Of a stretch of 64,000 nt of DNA, positions 1-8,817 are shown in pieces (position 1 is the stretch's first letter; each line of letters opens with the position of its first letter). Origin of the DNA: Anaerocolumna aminovalerica (GTDB lineage Bacteria > Bacillota > Clostridia > Lachnospirales > Lachnospiraceae); the NCBI RefSeq assembly GCF_900115365.1, contig NZ_FOWD01000012.1:47592-111591 (forward strand), in the 5' to 3' direction. A program made the translations under genes and the position numbers. The notes under the pieces are model-generated. The model did not search any database and had not been told where the DNA came from. It worked only from the letters and a program-made list of their open reading frames with translations.

Positions 1-729
1 GAGCACAGAACTATACGTGAATTTAAGGAGCAAAGCATTCCTTCAGATATTTTTGAACAGTTAATGGAGGTAGGAAGAAGAACTGCTACTTCAAACGGAA
101 TGCAGGGATGTTCGGTTATCCGTGTTACTGATGGGGTACTTCGAAAAGAAATTGCTGAAATCTGCAAACAGGAGTATGTTGCCAGAGCACCTGAACTTCT
201 GATATTTGTGGTTGACCAGAATAGAAACTGGCAAATTGCAAAAGAAAAGAACTGCCTGGAAGAAAGTGCAAAAGACATGGATCGATTCTTTCAAGGATTT
301 ACCGATGCTTGCATAACTGCACAAAATATAGTAAATGCTGCGGAAGCTCTGGATTTGGGAACGGTTTATTTGGGAAGTATCCTAAATGATTCCGAAAAGA
401 TTTGTGAACTGCTGAAATTACCCAAACTGACTTTCCCGGTGGTAGGATTGGGAATAGGTTATCCAAATCAAAACCCTCAATTAAAGCCAAGAATGGATAT
501 GAAACTGCGGGTGTTTGAAAACAGTTATAAAATTTTTGATAATTACTTGGAAGAAATAAAAGATTATGATGAGGAAATGCAGACTTATTATGATCTTAGA
601 GATGCCAATAAACGAGTGGATTGTTTTAGCGATCAGGTAGTAACCAGATTAAAGAATACAGTGCCAAAGAGGCAGGAGCTGCTGCAAGTAATTCGTGACC
701 AGGGGTTTGACCTGAAATTAAAGTATTAG
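1..729 (+). CDS. NAD(P)H-dependent nitroreductase-family flavoprotein, 5' end cut by window
   Basis: The reading frame is open from base 1 (EHRTIREFKEQSIP...), so the start codon lies upstream; 242 codons are visible before TAA. The opening 'HRTIREF' motif is typical of nitroreductase/FMN reductase (NfsA/FRP-like) proteins, where the Arg residues contact the FMN phosphate. Later segments, 'NAAEALDLGTVYLGSILND' and 'LPKLTFPVVGLGIGYPN', match the FMN-binding core. Proteins of this family reduce nitro compounds or quinones with bound FMN. The natural substrate cannot be read from sequence. An internal ATG at 64 is not the real start because homology begins before it. A strong terminator follows. 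Confidence 0.85.
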   Translation, partial: EHRTIREFKEQSIPSDIFEQLMEVGRRTATSNGMQGCSVIRVTDGVLRKEIAEICKQEYVARAPELLIFVVDQNRNWQIAKEKNCLEESAKDMDRFFQGFTDACITAQNIVNAAEALDLGTVYLGSILNDSEKICELLKLPKLTFPVVGLGIGYPNQNPQLKPRMDMKLRVFENSYKIFDNYLEEIKDYDEEMQTYYDLRDANKRVDCFSDQVVTRLKNTVPKRQELLQVIRDQGFDLKLKY

Positions 730-857
730 TTATAAATCAGGTGAAGATATAAAACAATTAAAAGAAATTCAAATTAGAATCTCTTCATACTTATAACCAA
801 TAGGATATATGTGAATAAAATATACCTTTATAAGGATACTAATAATTGCTAAAACTG

Positions 858-890
858 AAAGAAGGAGCATATAAACCAGCTCCTTCTTTT
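858..890 (+). terminator. Rho-independent terminator of the nitroreductase gene
   Basis: GAAGGAGC (861-868) pairs with GCTCCTTC (879-886), extended by an A-run on the left and a T-run on the right. Confidence 0.85.
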
Positions 891-1240
891 ATTAGAATAA
901 TATGCTAAATTTTTTTGTATAAAGCTAAAAAAAATTAATAATATCTTATAATATTAATTGTTTTTGTGGATTTTATATGTTAAAATATATATGAAACGAG
1001 GATTATCCATAGGATTTTTTTATATTATTAGGGGAATAAAAAATCTATGTTATAGTATCAGATGTCTTTAGGGAGCCTTTAAACAAATTCACGATAGAGC
1101 CTTTTAATAAAGAGTTACAAAGGTACAATGTTTTATGGCTGACATATGATATTTTATAAGTACTTTAAGTTATATAAGTAATAGGAGGAATTACATCAAA
1201 ATTAATATTTAATAAGCTATAAGGAGAGAGAGGTATTTAT
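891..1240 (+). other. Long leader/intergenic region before the molybdenum hydroxylase
   Basis: About 350 bases without a convincing gene. I looked for a Moco or purine riboswitch and recognised neither. A ribosome site (AGGAGAGAGAGG, just before 1241) serves the next gene. Nothing else can be supported. Confidence 0.5.
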
Positions 1241-3859
1241 ATGTTTATAGTGAATGTTAATGGTAAGGATTATCAATCCGAAACAGATATGACATTAATG
1301 GATTTTCTTCGAGACAAGCTAAGAATTACTTCCGTTAAAAATGGGTGTAAAGAAGGTGCCTGTGGAACCTGTACTGTAATTGTTGACGGTAAAACAGTTC
1401 GTGCTTGTGTACAAAGATTATCAAAACTGGAAGGTAAAAAGATACAAACAATAGAAGGATTTACAGAAAGAGAAAAAGAAGTCTTCGCTTATGCATTTGC
1501 AGCAGCAGGAGCAGTACAATGTGGTTTCTGTATCCCTGGTATGGTTATCTGCGGTAAATGTCTGATTGATCAAAACCCGGATCCAACAAAAGATGATGTA
1601 AAGCAGGCAATTCGTACTAACATTTGCCGTTGTACAGGCTATGATAAAATTGAGGAAGGTATCCTTTTGGCTGCTAAAATGCTAAGAGAAAACCTAGTAG
1701 TACCTGAAATAGAACCAACTGCTAATATTGGAGAAAGAACCTGCCGTGTTGACGCGGTTCCTAAAACCCTTGGTACAGCAATGTATGCAGACGATTATTA
1801 TTTTGAAGGAATGCTTTATGGGAAGAACGTATTTAGTAAATACGCTCATGCAAAAGTGCTTTCTATTAATATAGATAATGCTCTCAAGATGCCAGGAGTT
1901 GTTGCAGTATATACTGCAAAAGACATTCCAGGCAATAGATATATTGGACATCTTGCAAAAGACTGGCCGGGAATGATTGCAATAGGAGAAGAAACCAAAT
2001 GTATTGGAGACACTCTTGCAATGGTAGTTGCCGAAACGAAAGAACAAGCAGAGGCAGCTGTAAAAGCGGTGGAAGTAGAATATGAAGTATTAGAGCCCAT
2101 TCGTAATCCCAAGGAAGCAGCAGCTCCCGGAGCTCATGCAATTCATGGTGAAGGTTTTATGCAATTTGGAAAATTTAGAATTCCAGAGAACAATCTCTTT
2201 GACCATGAAGAAGTAAAGAGAGGAGATGCAGAAGCTGCATTGGCTGGCTCAAAATATGTTGCTGAAGGAACTTTTACAGTACCACCGACAGAACACGCAT
2301 TTATGGAGCCGGAAACTGCAATTGGTGTTCCTGATGAGGATGGAATTAAAGTTATTACCGGTGGACAAGGTATCTATGATGAATATCATGAAATCAGTGA
2401 ATACCTGGGACTTCCACTTGAAAAAGTAAGAATTCAAAGTGCTGTTGTAGGCGGCGGATTCGGCGGTAAAGAAGATATGAGTGTTCAGCATCAGGCTGCA
2501 TTGTGTGCATATCTTACTAAGAGACCGGTAAAGGTATCTTTTAGCCGTCAGGAAAGTATTAATTATCATCCTAAGCGTCATGCTATGGAATTATATTTTA
2601 AAATTGGTTGTGATGAAAATGGTATATTGCAAGGTATGAAAGCGCGAATTACCTCAGATACCGGTGCCTATGCATCATTAGGTGGACCTGTTCTTCAAAG
2701 GGCCTGTACTCATGCAGGGGGACCTTACAACTATCAAAATGTGGATATAGAAGGTAATGCTTATTATACAAACAATCCTCCTGCTGGAGCATTCCGCGGT
2801 TTCGGTGTTACCCAGTCCTGTGCAGCTGTGGAATGTCTTATTAATGAACTTGCTGAAAAAACAGGTCTGTCCGGATGGGAAATTCGTTATCGTAATGCCA
2901 TCAGACCGGGACAATCTTTACCTAATGGACAGATTGCCGATGAAGGAACCGGTATGGCAGAAACCTTAGAGGCAGTGAAAGAAGATTTTGAAAAATATGA
3001 AGCAGATCCAAATTACTATGTTGGTATCGCCTCCGCAATGAAGAATGCCGGATTAGGTGTAGGCGTACCTGATACGGGACGTTGTAATTTAAAGATTAAA
3101 GATGGAAAAGTTTATGTAAGATCATCTGCCGGAGCAATTGGACAGGGAATTCAGACCGTTTTATTCCAAATGGTTTGTGGAACTACCGGATTAAATCAGA
3201 ATTTAGTTATAGTAGAGCACCCGGATACAAAATATACTCCGGATTCCGGTACTACAACAGCTTCCCGTCAAACGGTATTTGCAGGTGAAGCAGCCCGTCT
3301 GTCTTCCTTACAATTAAAGGCTGATCTTGACAAAGGGCTTACTTTGGCAGATTTAGAAGGTAAGGAGTATGTGGGAGAATTCGATTTCAAATCAGATCCC
3401 ATCGGTTCAACAAAGCCAAATCCGGTCAGCCACATTGCTTATGGCTATGCCACACAACTTTATATACTTGATAAAGAAGGAAAAGTTGTTAAGATCGTTG
3501 CTGCTCATGATGTTGGCAGACTTATCAACCCACTTTCCGCAATCGGGCAGGTAGAAGGCGGAGCAGCTATGGCTCTTGGATATGGATTAACAGAAGACTT
3601 TCCGCTGAAAGACGGTGTACCACAGGTTAAATTAGGTACATTAGGATTATTTAAATCCACTCAGATGCCACCTGTTGAAGCTCATTTTATTGAGAAAAAT
3701 CCATCTGAAGTAGCTTATGGTGCTAAAGGACTTGGTGAAATCGTTTGTGTTATGGGCGCTCCTGCTCTACAAAACGCTTATTATAAAAAAGATGGTGAAT
3801 TCAGATACAAGTTTCCTTTAGAAAACACCTATTATCGTAAACCAAAGGCTGTAAAATAG
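1241..3859 (+). CDS. One-chain molybdenum hydroxylase (xanthine dehydrogenase/aldehyde oxidoreductase family)
   Basis: 872 aa. The N-terminal [2Fe-2S] ferredoxin domain carries C36, C41, C44, C56. The second helical [2Fe-2S] domain carries C94, C97 (QCGFC), C129 and C131 (CRCTGY). Residues about 165-870 form the molybdopterin-binding domain with the Gly-rich loop 'VVGGGFGGKE', 'GAFRGFG' and the C-terminal 'GAKGLGE', whose Glu833 is the expected catalytic base. There is no FAD domain, as in Desulfovibrio aldehyde oxidoreductase (about 907 aa) and the clostridial selenium-dependent molybdenum hydroxylase group, which is the best family match I recall. It should hydroxylate a purine, aldehyde or N-heterocycle with Moco and pass electrons to a separate acceptor. 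The substrate is unknown. None of the usual maturation genes are adjacent. Confidence 0.9.
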   Translation: MFIVNVNGKDYQSETDMTLMDFLRDKLRITSVKNGCKEGACGTCTVIVDGKTVRACVQRLSKLEGKKIQTIEGFTEREKEVFAYAFAAAGAVQCGFCIPGMVICGKCLIDQNPDPTKDDVKQAIRTNICRCTGYDKIEEGILLAAKMLRENLVVPEIEPTANIGERTCRVDAVPKTLGTAMYADDYYFEGMLYGKNVFSKYAHAKVLSINIDNALKMPGVVAVYTAKDIPGNRYIGHLAKDWPGMIAIGEETKCIGDTLAMVVAETKEQAEAAVKAVEVEYEVLEPIRNPKEAAAPGAHAIHGEGFMQFGKFRIPENNLFDHEEVKRGDAEAALAGSKYVAEGTFTVPPTEHAFMEPETAIGVPDEDGIKVITGGQGIYDEYHEISEYLGLPLEKVRIQSAVVGGGFGGKEDMSVQHQAALCAYLTKRPVKVSFSRQESINYHPKRHAMELYFKIGCDENGILQGMKARITSDTGAYASLGGPVLQRACTHAGGPYNYQNVDIEGNAYYTNNPPAGAFRGFGVTQSCAAVECLINELAEKTGLSGWEIRYRNAIRPGQSLPNGQIADEGTGMAETLEAVKEDFEKYEADPNYYVGIASAMKNAGLGVGVPDTGRCNLKIKDGKVYVRSSAGAIGQGIQTVLFQMVCGTTGLNQNLVIVEHPDTKYTPDSGTTTASRQTVFAGEAARLSSLQLKADLDKGLTLADLEGKEYVGEFDFKSDPIGSTKPNPVSHIAYGYATQLYILDKEGKVVKIVAAHDVGRLINPLSAIGQVEGGAAMALGYGLTEDFPLKDGVPQVKLGTLGLFKSTQMPPVEAHFIEKNPSEVAYGAKGLGEIVCVMGAPALQNAYYKKDGEFRYKFPLENTYYRKPKAVK

Positions 3860-3897
3860 CTGACAAAGCATTTTAAAACTCATATATATTTAAAATT

Positions 3898-3941
3898 AAA
3901 AGGACTAAGTAATCCCTTATACAGGGATTACTTAGTCCTTT
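3898..3941. terminator. Bidirectional terminator between convergent genes
   Basis: AGGACTAAGTAATCCC (3901-3916) pairs with GGGATTACTTAGTCCT (3924-3939). The stem has A's on the left and T's on the right, so it works in both directions between the hydroxylase and the minus-strand gene. Confidence 0.9.
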
Positions 3942-3945
3942 CTAC

Positions 3946-4407
3946 TTAACTTTCATACCAAAATAACTTTGCTTCTTTTTTTGAAATTTCTTTCTCATGG
4001 CTAAAATAATCAAAGATGACCTTTTTCAAATCTTCCTGAATGTTAGTATCTAAGAAGTAATTTCTTGTTACCGGATCGAAATAATAAATCTCAAAATTTG
4101 TAATGTATACTGTGGGATAAGCAATATTCATAGGGATTTCTATAATCACACCCCGATTATAAAAACCTTCATTTATTTCAGCAGTATTATCATTTAAAAA
4201 TTCATAAGCTTTATTATAATCATCAAAATAAGCAGATTCATTACAAGAAAAATAGTAGTAATCACTTATTTTGTAGTTTAATTTTTTCCACATATCTATG
4301 GTAAAGTCGGTATCATATTTTATTGAAAGAATTTTACATTCTTTATTAATATCATTGAGGCTTTTTGGTATTAAATTAAAAACGGTTACAACATATAGTT
4401 TTTTCAA
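3946..4407 (-). CDS. Orphan protein of unknown function, behind a Fur box
   Basis: 153 aa, start ATG preceded by GGGAGG on the minus strand. The sequence is rich in Tyr, Asn, Asp and Phe, with no signal peptide, membrane segment, CxxC or other motif I recognise, so it is probably a small cytoplasmic protein. It stands alone: it converges on the molybdenum hydroxylase through a shared terminator, and upstream lies a remnant-like region. Its most telling feature is an 18/19 match to the Fur consensus 24-42 bases upstream of the start, so it should be repressed by a Fur-type regulator when iron is sufficient (inference). I cannot assign a function. Confidence 0.75.
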   Translation of the reverse strand: MKKLYVVTVFNLIPKSLNDINKECKILSIKYDTDFTIDMWKKLNYKISDYYYFSCNESAYFDDYNKAYEFLNDNTAEINEGFYNRGVIIEIPMNIAYPTVYITNFEIYYFDPVTRNYFLDTNIQEDLKKVIFDYFSHEKEISKKEAKLFWYES

Positions 4408-4430
4408 ATGAAAACCTCCCTTTAAATATT

Positions 4431-4449
4431 AATAATGATAATCATTATC
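4431..4449. promoter_or_regulatory. Fur box
   Basis: AATAATGATAATCATTATC matches the classical 19-bp Fur consensus GATAATGATAATCATTATC at 18 of 19 positions (first base differs). It lies 24-42 bases upstream of the minus-strand start at 4407, a position for promoter blocking. Confidence 0.85.
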
Positions 4450-4983
4450 TTATAATAATCATAAAACAATTATAGTAGTAACGTCAAGCAAAATAATTTT
4501 TTATTTTTGTCTTAAAGTTAGAATATAAATAAGTATCCATTAAATGTTTGGGTAAAGGTAGTATGCTTGCTTATTTGGCATAATAAATTTATTACAATAA
4601 TGGCTGGTAATAGGTATAGTGGAATGATTTGGATATTTAAAAAGTTGCTAGGGTTTAGATAAAAAGGAGGAATATATTAGTATAATAAGAAGGGGTTCGA
4701 AGTGTGTAGGGGAGGGTTTATATGAATACATTTTACTCTAAAAAAAAGGAATTTACTGCCATTGCTAAAAAGAGGTCACTGTATAGGTGGAACAGATGCG
4801 GACAAGGGGATGTTAGATAGATTGAACAGCAAATATAATAATACTGAAGCCATAAGGGCTGTAAAAGAATAACTGTAACTCTCACCTAAATCCAGTTAAG
4901 CTGAATTTAGGTGAGAATGACAGGATTGCAATACTTCCATTGAGAACATTCTTATGTTAGTTTATATACAAGTAATTTGTGAA
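4450..4983 (+). other. Gene-poor region with a weak 32-codon reading frame (4722-4820)
   Basis: The only candidate is ATG 4722 to TAG 4820, with GGGGAGGG before it. The peptide (MNTFYSKKKEFTAI...) is not recognised. The overlapping frame ending at TAA near 4872 reads '...GGTDADKGMLDRLNSKYN...', which looks protein-like but has no start, so this may be a decayed gene. I would not call a functional gene here. Confidence 0.3.
4881..4915. other. 15-bp hairpin without T-run
   Basis: CTCACCTAAATCCAG (4881-4895) pairs with CTGAATTTAGGTGAG (4901-4915), with one mismatch and a 5-base loop. No T-run follows, so it is not a standard terminator on the plus strand. Confidence 0.6.
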
Positions 4984-6630
4984 TTATGCTAATTTATAAT
5001 CTAAGCCTTTAAAATGAATCATTTGAGCAGCATTCAGACCGCACTGTACAATTCCTTTTTTATCAGTCATGGATACTCCGGTATATTTGAATAAAGTGGA
5101 ATCTTCATCACGAAATGCTGCTTCCTGGTTTACTTTTATTGAAGGGTCATTTAATATCCGAATAAAATCATATGTCTGAGTACCTTTTTGACTACTGAAT
5201 TTATAACCGATATTCTTGTAGCTGCTGCTTTTAATTACAACACCATTTTCATCGATTATATGGATTTCAGTTAATCCGGTTTCTTTGGTCAGTTGAATCA
5301 AATCTTCATTAGAAAGGTTTTTCTTCTCCAACAACCTGGCAATTTGCATATTTACCTCAAGCATTTGTTCTCCGATGGCGGTATCAAATTTCTTCATAAT
5401 GTCTTTTAGATTATGAGCTACTTCCAATAATTTTTCTGTTCTTTCCGTGTTCAGAACATTATTTTTTAACTGCACATCCATAATTTCTGCCATTTCTTCT
5501 GCAGATTCTTTACCGGATATACTTTTTTGTGCTACATCATCGGCACTTTGTGAGATAAGATCTGTACCCTGAGTATGGTTGGCTACATCCTTAGATATAT
5601 CTTCAATCAGAAGAACAGCACCTTGAACTGTATTCATAATATCCTCTAAATTCTTTTTCGCTTTTTCTGTTACATTGACTCCATTATTTACGTCATCTAT
5701 GACCTGTTTCATGGAATCCACTGCACGAACAACTTCAGATTGCACATTACATATTAAAATATTAATTTTTTCTGCTGCATCCCGGGTTTCTTCAGATAAT
5801 TTTCTGACTTCATCTGCTACAACGGAAAAGCCCTTTCCATGTTCACCGGCTCTGGCAGACTCTATAGCTGCATTTAGCGCTAACATATTGGTTTGTTCTG
5901 ATATAGTTTTGATAGTAGCTGTAATAGTTCCAATCTCGGAAGAGGATTGCTCTAAATTTTCGATAATATTATAGGTAGACATAATATTATTCTTTACTTC
6001 TGTCATAGTTTCAGATACCTCTGAGATTGCAGTTCCACCAAGGGAGGCAGTGTCATTGGCATATTGTACACGTGTAACGGCGGACTCACTATTTCCTGCT
6101 ATACTTTTTTCGTTTACAACTAATTGAGTAGTGGATGAGGCTACTTCCATAATCATATTTGTTGTTTCTTCAAATAACTGATTAATATAAATTAATTGTT
6201 TGTTTAAGTCGGTCATTCCATCTGTGGTCTTATCCGTTGTGTCTTTAATTCTATCTGCGGAAATCTCAATAGAGACAGCAGAGTGTAAAAGCTCATAGAT
6301 CCAATTGTTAATAATAATTCGCAGATTCTCAAACTGTTCAATAATCTCCCTTAAATCCCGTTGTTTGGAACGAAACTTAATTTGGGAGTTAAAATTACCT
6401 TCATTAAATTGATTTAAATTTCGTTTGATTTCATTTAATAAAAGGTATACTTCTCTGTTGCAAATAGTTACGATGAAGCTGGTAATTAATAATGATATAC
6501 ATAAAAACAAGAAAACAGTCACTAAAAAACTTAGTCCCTTTTTTTCAGCGACTGCGGCTACTGCTGCATAGATGATTGTATTTAATGCAGTCAGTAACAT
6601 AATGTGCTTTAAATTCAATTTCGTCTTCAA
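4984..6630 (-). CDS. Methyl-accepting chemotaxis protein with a C-terminal sensor-like domain
   Basis: 548 aa. Two N-terminal membrane segments (about 10-28 and 34-57) are separated by only a few residues, so there is no extracellular sensor. A HAMP-like linker and a long coiled-coil signalling domain follow. Its hairpin tip is around 250-275 ([20 protein letters not shown]), the part that contacts CheA/CheW. Residues about 445-548 (…[15 protein letters not shown]… to …[19 protein letters not shown]) resemble a Cache/PAS-type sensor placed after the signalling domain. The start is TTG with GGAGG seven bases upstream. It probably monitors an intracellular signal and feeds the flagellar chemotaxis system, whose core genes are not in this window. 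Confidence 0.9.
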   Translation of the reverse strand: MKTKLNLKHIMLLTALNTIIYAAVAAVAEKKGLSFLVTVFLFLCISLLITSFIVTICNREVYLLLNEIKRNLNQFNEGNFNSQIKFRSKQRDLREIIEQFENLRIIINNWIYELLHSAVSIEISADRIKDTTDKTTDGMTDLNKQLIYINQLFEETTNMIMEVASSTTQLVVNEKSIAGNSESAVTRVQYANDTASLGGTAISEVSETMTEVKNNIMSTYNIIENLEQSSSEIGTITATIKTISEQTNMLALNAAIESARAGEHGKGFSVVADEVRKLSEETRDAAEKINILICNVQSEVVRAVDSMKQVIDDVNNGVNVTEKAKKNLEDIMNTVQGAVLLIEDISKDVANHTQGTDLISQSADDVAQKSISGKESAEEMAEIMDVQLKNNVLNTERTEKLLEVAHNLKDIMKKFDTAIGEQMLEVNMQIARLLEKKNLSNEDLIQLTKETGLTEIHIIDENGVVIKSSSYKNIGYKFSSQKGTQTYDFIRILNDPSIKVNQEAAFRDEDSTLFKYTGVSMTDKKGIVQCGLNAAQMIHFKGLDYKLA

Positions 6631-6828
6631 GTATCTACCTCCATCATTTGTAAATAACTATGATATTGTAATAAGTGATCTTATTTACAATGGCACCGTG
6701 GTACAGTCATGGTGAAAATTACTAAATAATATGACGTGTATTATGTTAATTTTATCACAAATGTTGTATAAAGACTAGTATACAATTTAAATTTTTATAG
6801 GTAATAGTGCTTATATATTAATTTCAAT

Positions 6829-6857
6829 TTGACAAACCACTCATAAAGTGGTAGATT
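6829..6857 (+). promoter_or_regulatory. Sigma-A promoter with overlapping operator ACCACT-N5-AGTGGT
   Basis: TTGACA (6829-6834), 17-base spacer, TAGATT (6852-6857). The spacer holds the perfect inverted repeat ACCACT CATAA AGTGGT (6836-6852), placed for repression of the following oxidoreductase gene. A related site precedes the second Gfo/Idh/MocA gene near 50100. Confidence 0.75.
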
Positions 6858-6898
6858 GAATCTGTTTTAAGTATCATCTAAGGAGGACACGAACGAAA

Positions 6899-7876
6899 AT
6901 GAAATGGGGAATTATTTCAACCGGTACAATTGCTCATAATTTTGCTAAAACCGTCGGGGCAATGGGAGGAGAAACAGAAGTTTATGCTGTTGCTTCACGT
7001 AGCCAGGAAAGTGCCCAGGCTTTTGCAGACCAGTATGGGATTAAAAAAGCATATGCCACTTATAAAGAGTTGGTTGAGGATGATAACGTAGATATAATTT
7101 ATGTTGCCACACCTCATAATTTACATTATGAAAACATGATGTTGTGTTTGGAACATGGTAAGAATATACTTTGTGAGAAATCATTTACGGTTACTGCTGA
7201 GCAGGCACAAAAGATATATGATTTAGCAAAAGAAAAAAATCTGTTTGTTATGGAAGGTTTTTGGACAAAATATCTGCCTATATACCGGGAAGTTGAAAAA
7301 TTAATAGAAGAAGGTGTAATAGGAGATATTCATATGGTTACGGCACAGTATGGATACTGTACCGCAGGAGCCCGTACCCTTCGCAAATTTGATCCGGCAT
7401 TAGCAGGAGGAACACTTTTAGATATCGGTGTTTATGCCATAGGTTTTGCTGCCATGATGTTAGGATATCAGCCAAAGTCTATTCAGTCCCTGGTAAAATT
7501 AAATGATGTGGGCACAGATGAATTTAGTACCATTGTTATGCAATATGAAAATGGGGCAATCGCACAGCTTACCACTGCAATTCAGACAACAATTCCTGTT
7601 TTGGGCTGTGTATATGGTTCGAAGGGATATATTAATATTCCGGAATTTAAAAATCCTGATAAAATTCAGGTAGTATTAAATGATGGAACCGGTTATACGA
7701 TTGAAAAAGAAGTAGAGATAAACGGATATGAGTATGAAATCAGAGAAGCAGAACAATGCTTATCAGAGAAACGCCAATATAGTGAGATTTTAACTCCTGA
7801 TCAATCTATAGCTGTTATGAGTATGATGGATGAGGTAAGAAGTATTTGGAACATGAAGTTTCCTTTTGAAAAATAA
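6899..7876 (+). CDS. Gfo/Idh/MocA-family NAD(P)-dependent oxidoreductase
   Basis: 325 aa, ATG with AAGGAGG upstream. The N-terminal Rossmann fold starts at once (GIISTGTIAHNF), and the family's cofactor/active-site Lys lies in 'CEKSFTV' (the usual EKP motif has Ser in place of Pro). Residues about 125-325 form the C-terminal alpha/beta substrate domain, including 'GGTLLDIGVYAI' with the conserved Asp. Members oxidise or reduce sugars, inositols or related diols (e.g. trans-dihydrodiol dehydrogenase types). The substrate is unknown. The gene is monocistronic, with its own operator-bearing promoter and a terminator. Confidence 0.88.
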   Translation: MKWGIISTGTIAHNFAKTVGAMGGETEVYAVASRSQESAQAFADQYGIKKAYATYKELVEDDNVDIIYVATPHNLHYENMMLCLEHGKNILCEKSFTVTAEQAQKIYDLAKEKNLFVMEGFWTKYLPIYREVEKLIEEGVIGDIHMVTAQYGYCTAGARTLRKFDPALAGGTLLDIGVYAIGFAAMMLGYQPKSIQSLVKLNDVGTDEFSTIVMQYENGAIAQLTTAIQTTIPVLGCVYGSKGYINIPEFKNPDKIQVVLNDGTGYTIEKEVEINGYEYEIREAEQCLSEKRQYSEILTPDQSIAVMSMMDEVRSIWNMKFPFEK

Positions 7877-7936
7877 ACACATTTAATAAATGAGCCAAAA
7901 ATAAAGAACCGGATATTCACAGGTTTATGTAAATAT

Positions 7937-7985
7937 AGGACTAATTCAAAATCTCTATTAAGGGAATTTGAGTTAGTCCTGTTTT
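7937..7985 (+). terminator. Rho-independent terminator
   Basis: AGGACTAATTCAAA (from 7937) pairs with TTTGAGTTAGTCCT (to 7980), followed by GTTTTTG. Confidence 0.8.
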
Positions 7986-8115
7986 TGTATGAATAATTGG
8001 CGAAAAATGTAGATGTAAATTTCTTGCAATATTATTTTCGATGTGATAACGTAAAATTATAAACATATCGTAGAAATATATAAATTACTGTCATATTAAT
8101 AGAGGGGGATTAATT

Positions 8116-8811
8116 ATGATAACAGCAATATGTGACGATGAAGGAATCTACCGTACCCATGTAAAAAGGCTCTGCCAGGACTATTTTATTGAAAGAAATA
8201 TTTCAAGTGAAATTATTGAGTTTTCTTCAGGTGAAGAATTTCTATCATCTGTGGAGGAAATTAATATTGTATTATTGGATATTGAAATGAACGGAATAAA
8301 TGGAATTACTGTAAAAGAGCAGCTCGAAAAGTTAAATAGAGATATTAGGATAGTTTATATAACAAGTCATATTCAATTTATGGAGAATGCTTTTGGAAAG
8401 AATGTTTATAGTTTTCTAACCAAACCTGTTATGAAAGACAAATTTAATAAAGTAATGGATTTAATTATGAGAGATATGGAAGAAGATTTTATCGTAAAAA
8501 TAGATAACAAAGATAATCCATATATTAATTGCAAAACAATTATATACATAAAGGCCCAAGACAAATATACCACGGTAAAAACACGAGAAGGAGAATATCT
8601 GGTTCGTCGCAGCATGAACGACTGGGAAAACATACTGGCAAACAGATTCTTTTATCGTATTCATAAATCTTACATTATAAATCTGGCTTATGTAAAGAGA
8701 ATAGATAGCTTGGTTCTGATGGATAATGGCGAAAAGGTAACTATAAGTAAGAAATATATACATTCTTTTAAAGAAAGTTATTACAATTACATAAAGAGAA
8801 AGGTAAGATGA
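8116..8811 (+). CDS. LytTR-family response regulator (AgrA-like)
   Basis: 231 aa. The receiver domain has the acidic pocket 'CDDEG' at the N-terminus, the phosphoacceptor Asp55 (VLLDIEM) and a conserved Lys in 'LTKPV'. The C-terminal LytTR DNA-binding domain covers about 130-231 (INCKTIIYIKAQDKY..., FYRIHKSYIINL, KVTISKKY). LytTR proteins bind pairs of short direct repeats and often switch on peptide or bacteriocin genes. The sensor kinase follows after 6 bases. A direct repeat at 10404-10430, just before the RiPP cluster, is the likely target (inference). Confidence 0.92.
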   Translation: MITAICDDEGIYRTHVKRLCQDYFIERNISSEIIEFSSGEEFLSSVEEINIVLLDIEMNGINGITVKEQLEKLNRDIRIVYITSHIQFMENAFGKNVYSFLTKPVMKDKFNKVMDLIMRDMEEDFIVKIDNKDNPYINCKTIIYIKAQDKYTTVKTREGEYLVRRSMNDWENILANRFFYRIHKSYIINLAYVKRIDSLVLMDNGEKVTISKKYIHSFKESYYNYIKRKVR

Positions 8812-8817
8812 TCAGCT

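Noticed and set aside
891..1240. Moco or purine riboswitch before the molybdenum hydroxylase
   Set aside because: None of the conserved core segments of either class were found.
4722..4820. Small frame with ribosome site after the Fur-boxed gene
   Set aside because: Low complexity, no recognisable product, and a different frame looks more protein-like; probably decayed sequence.
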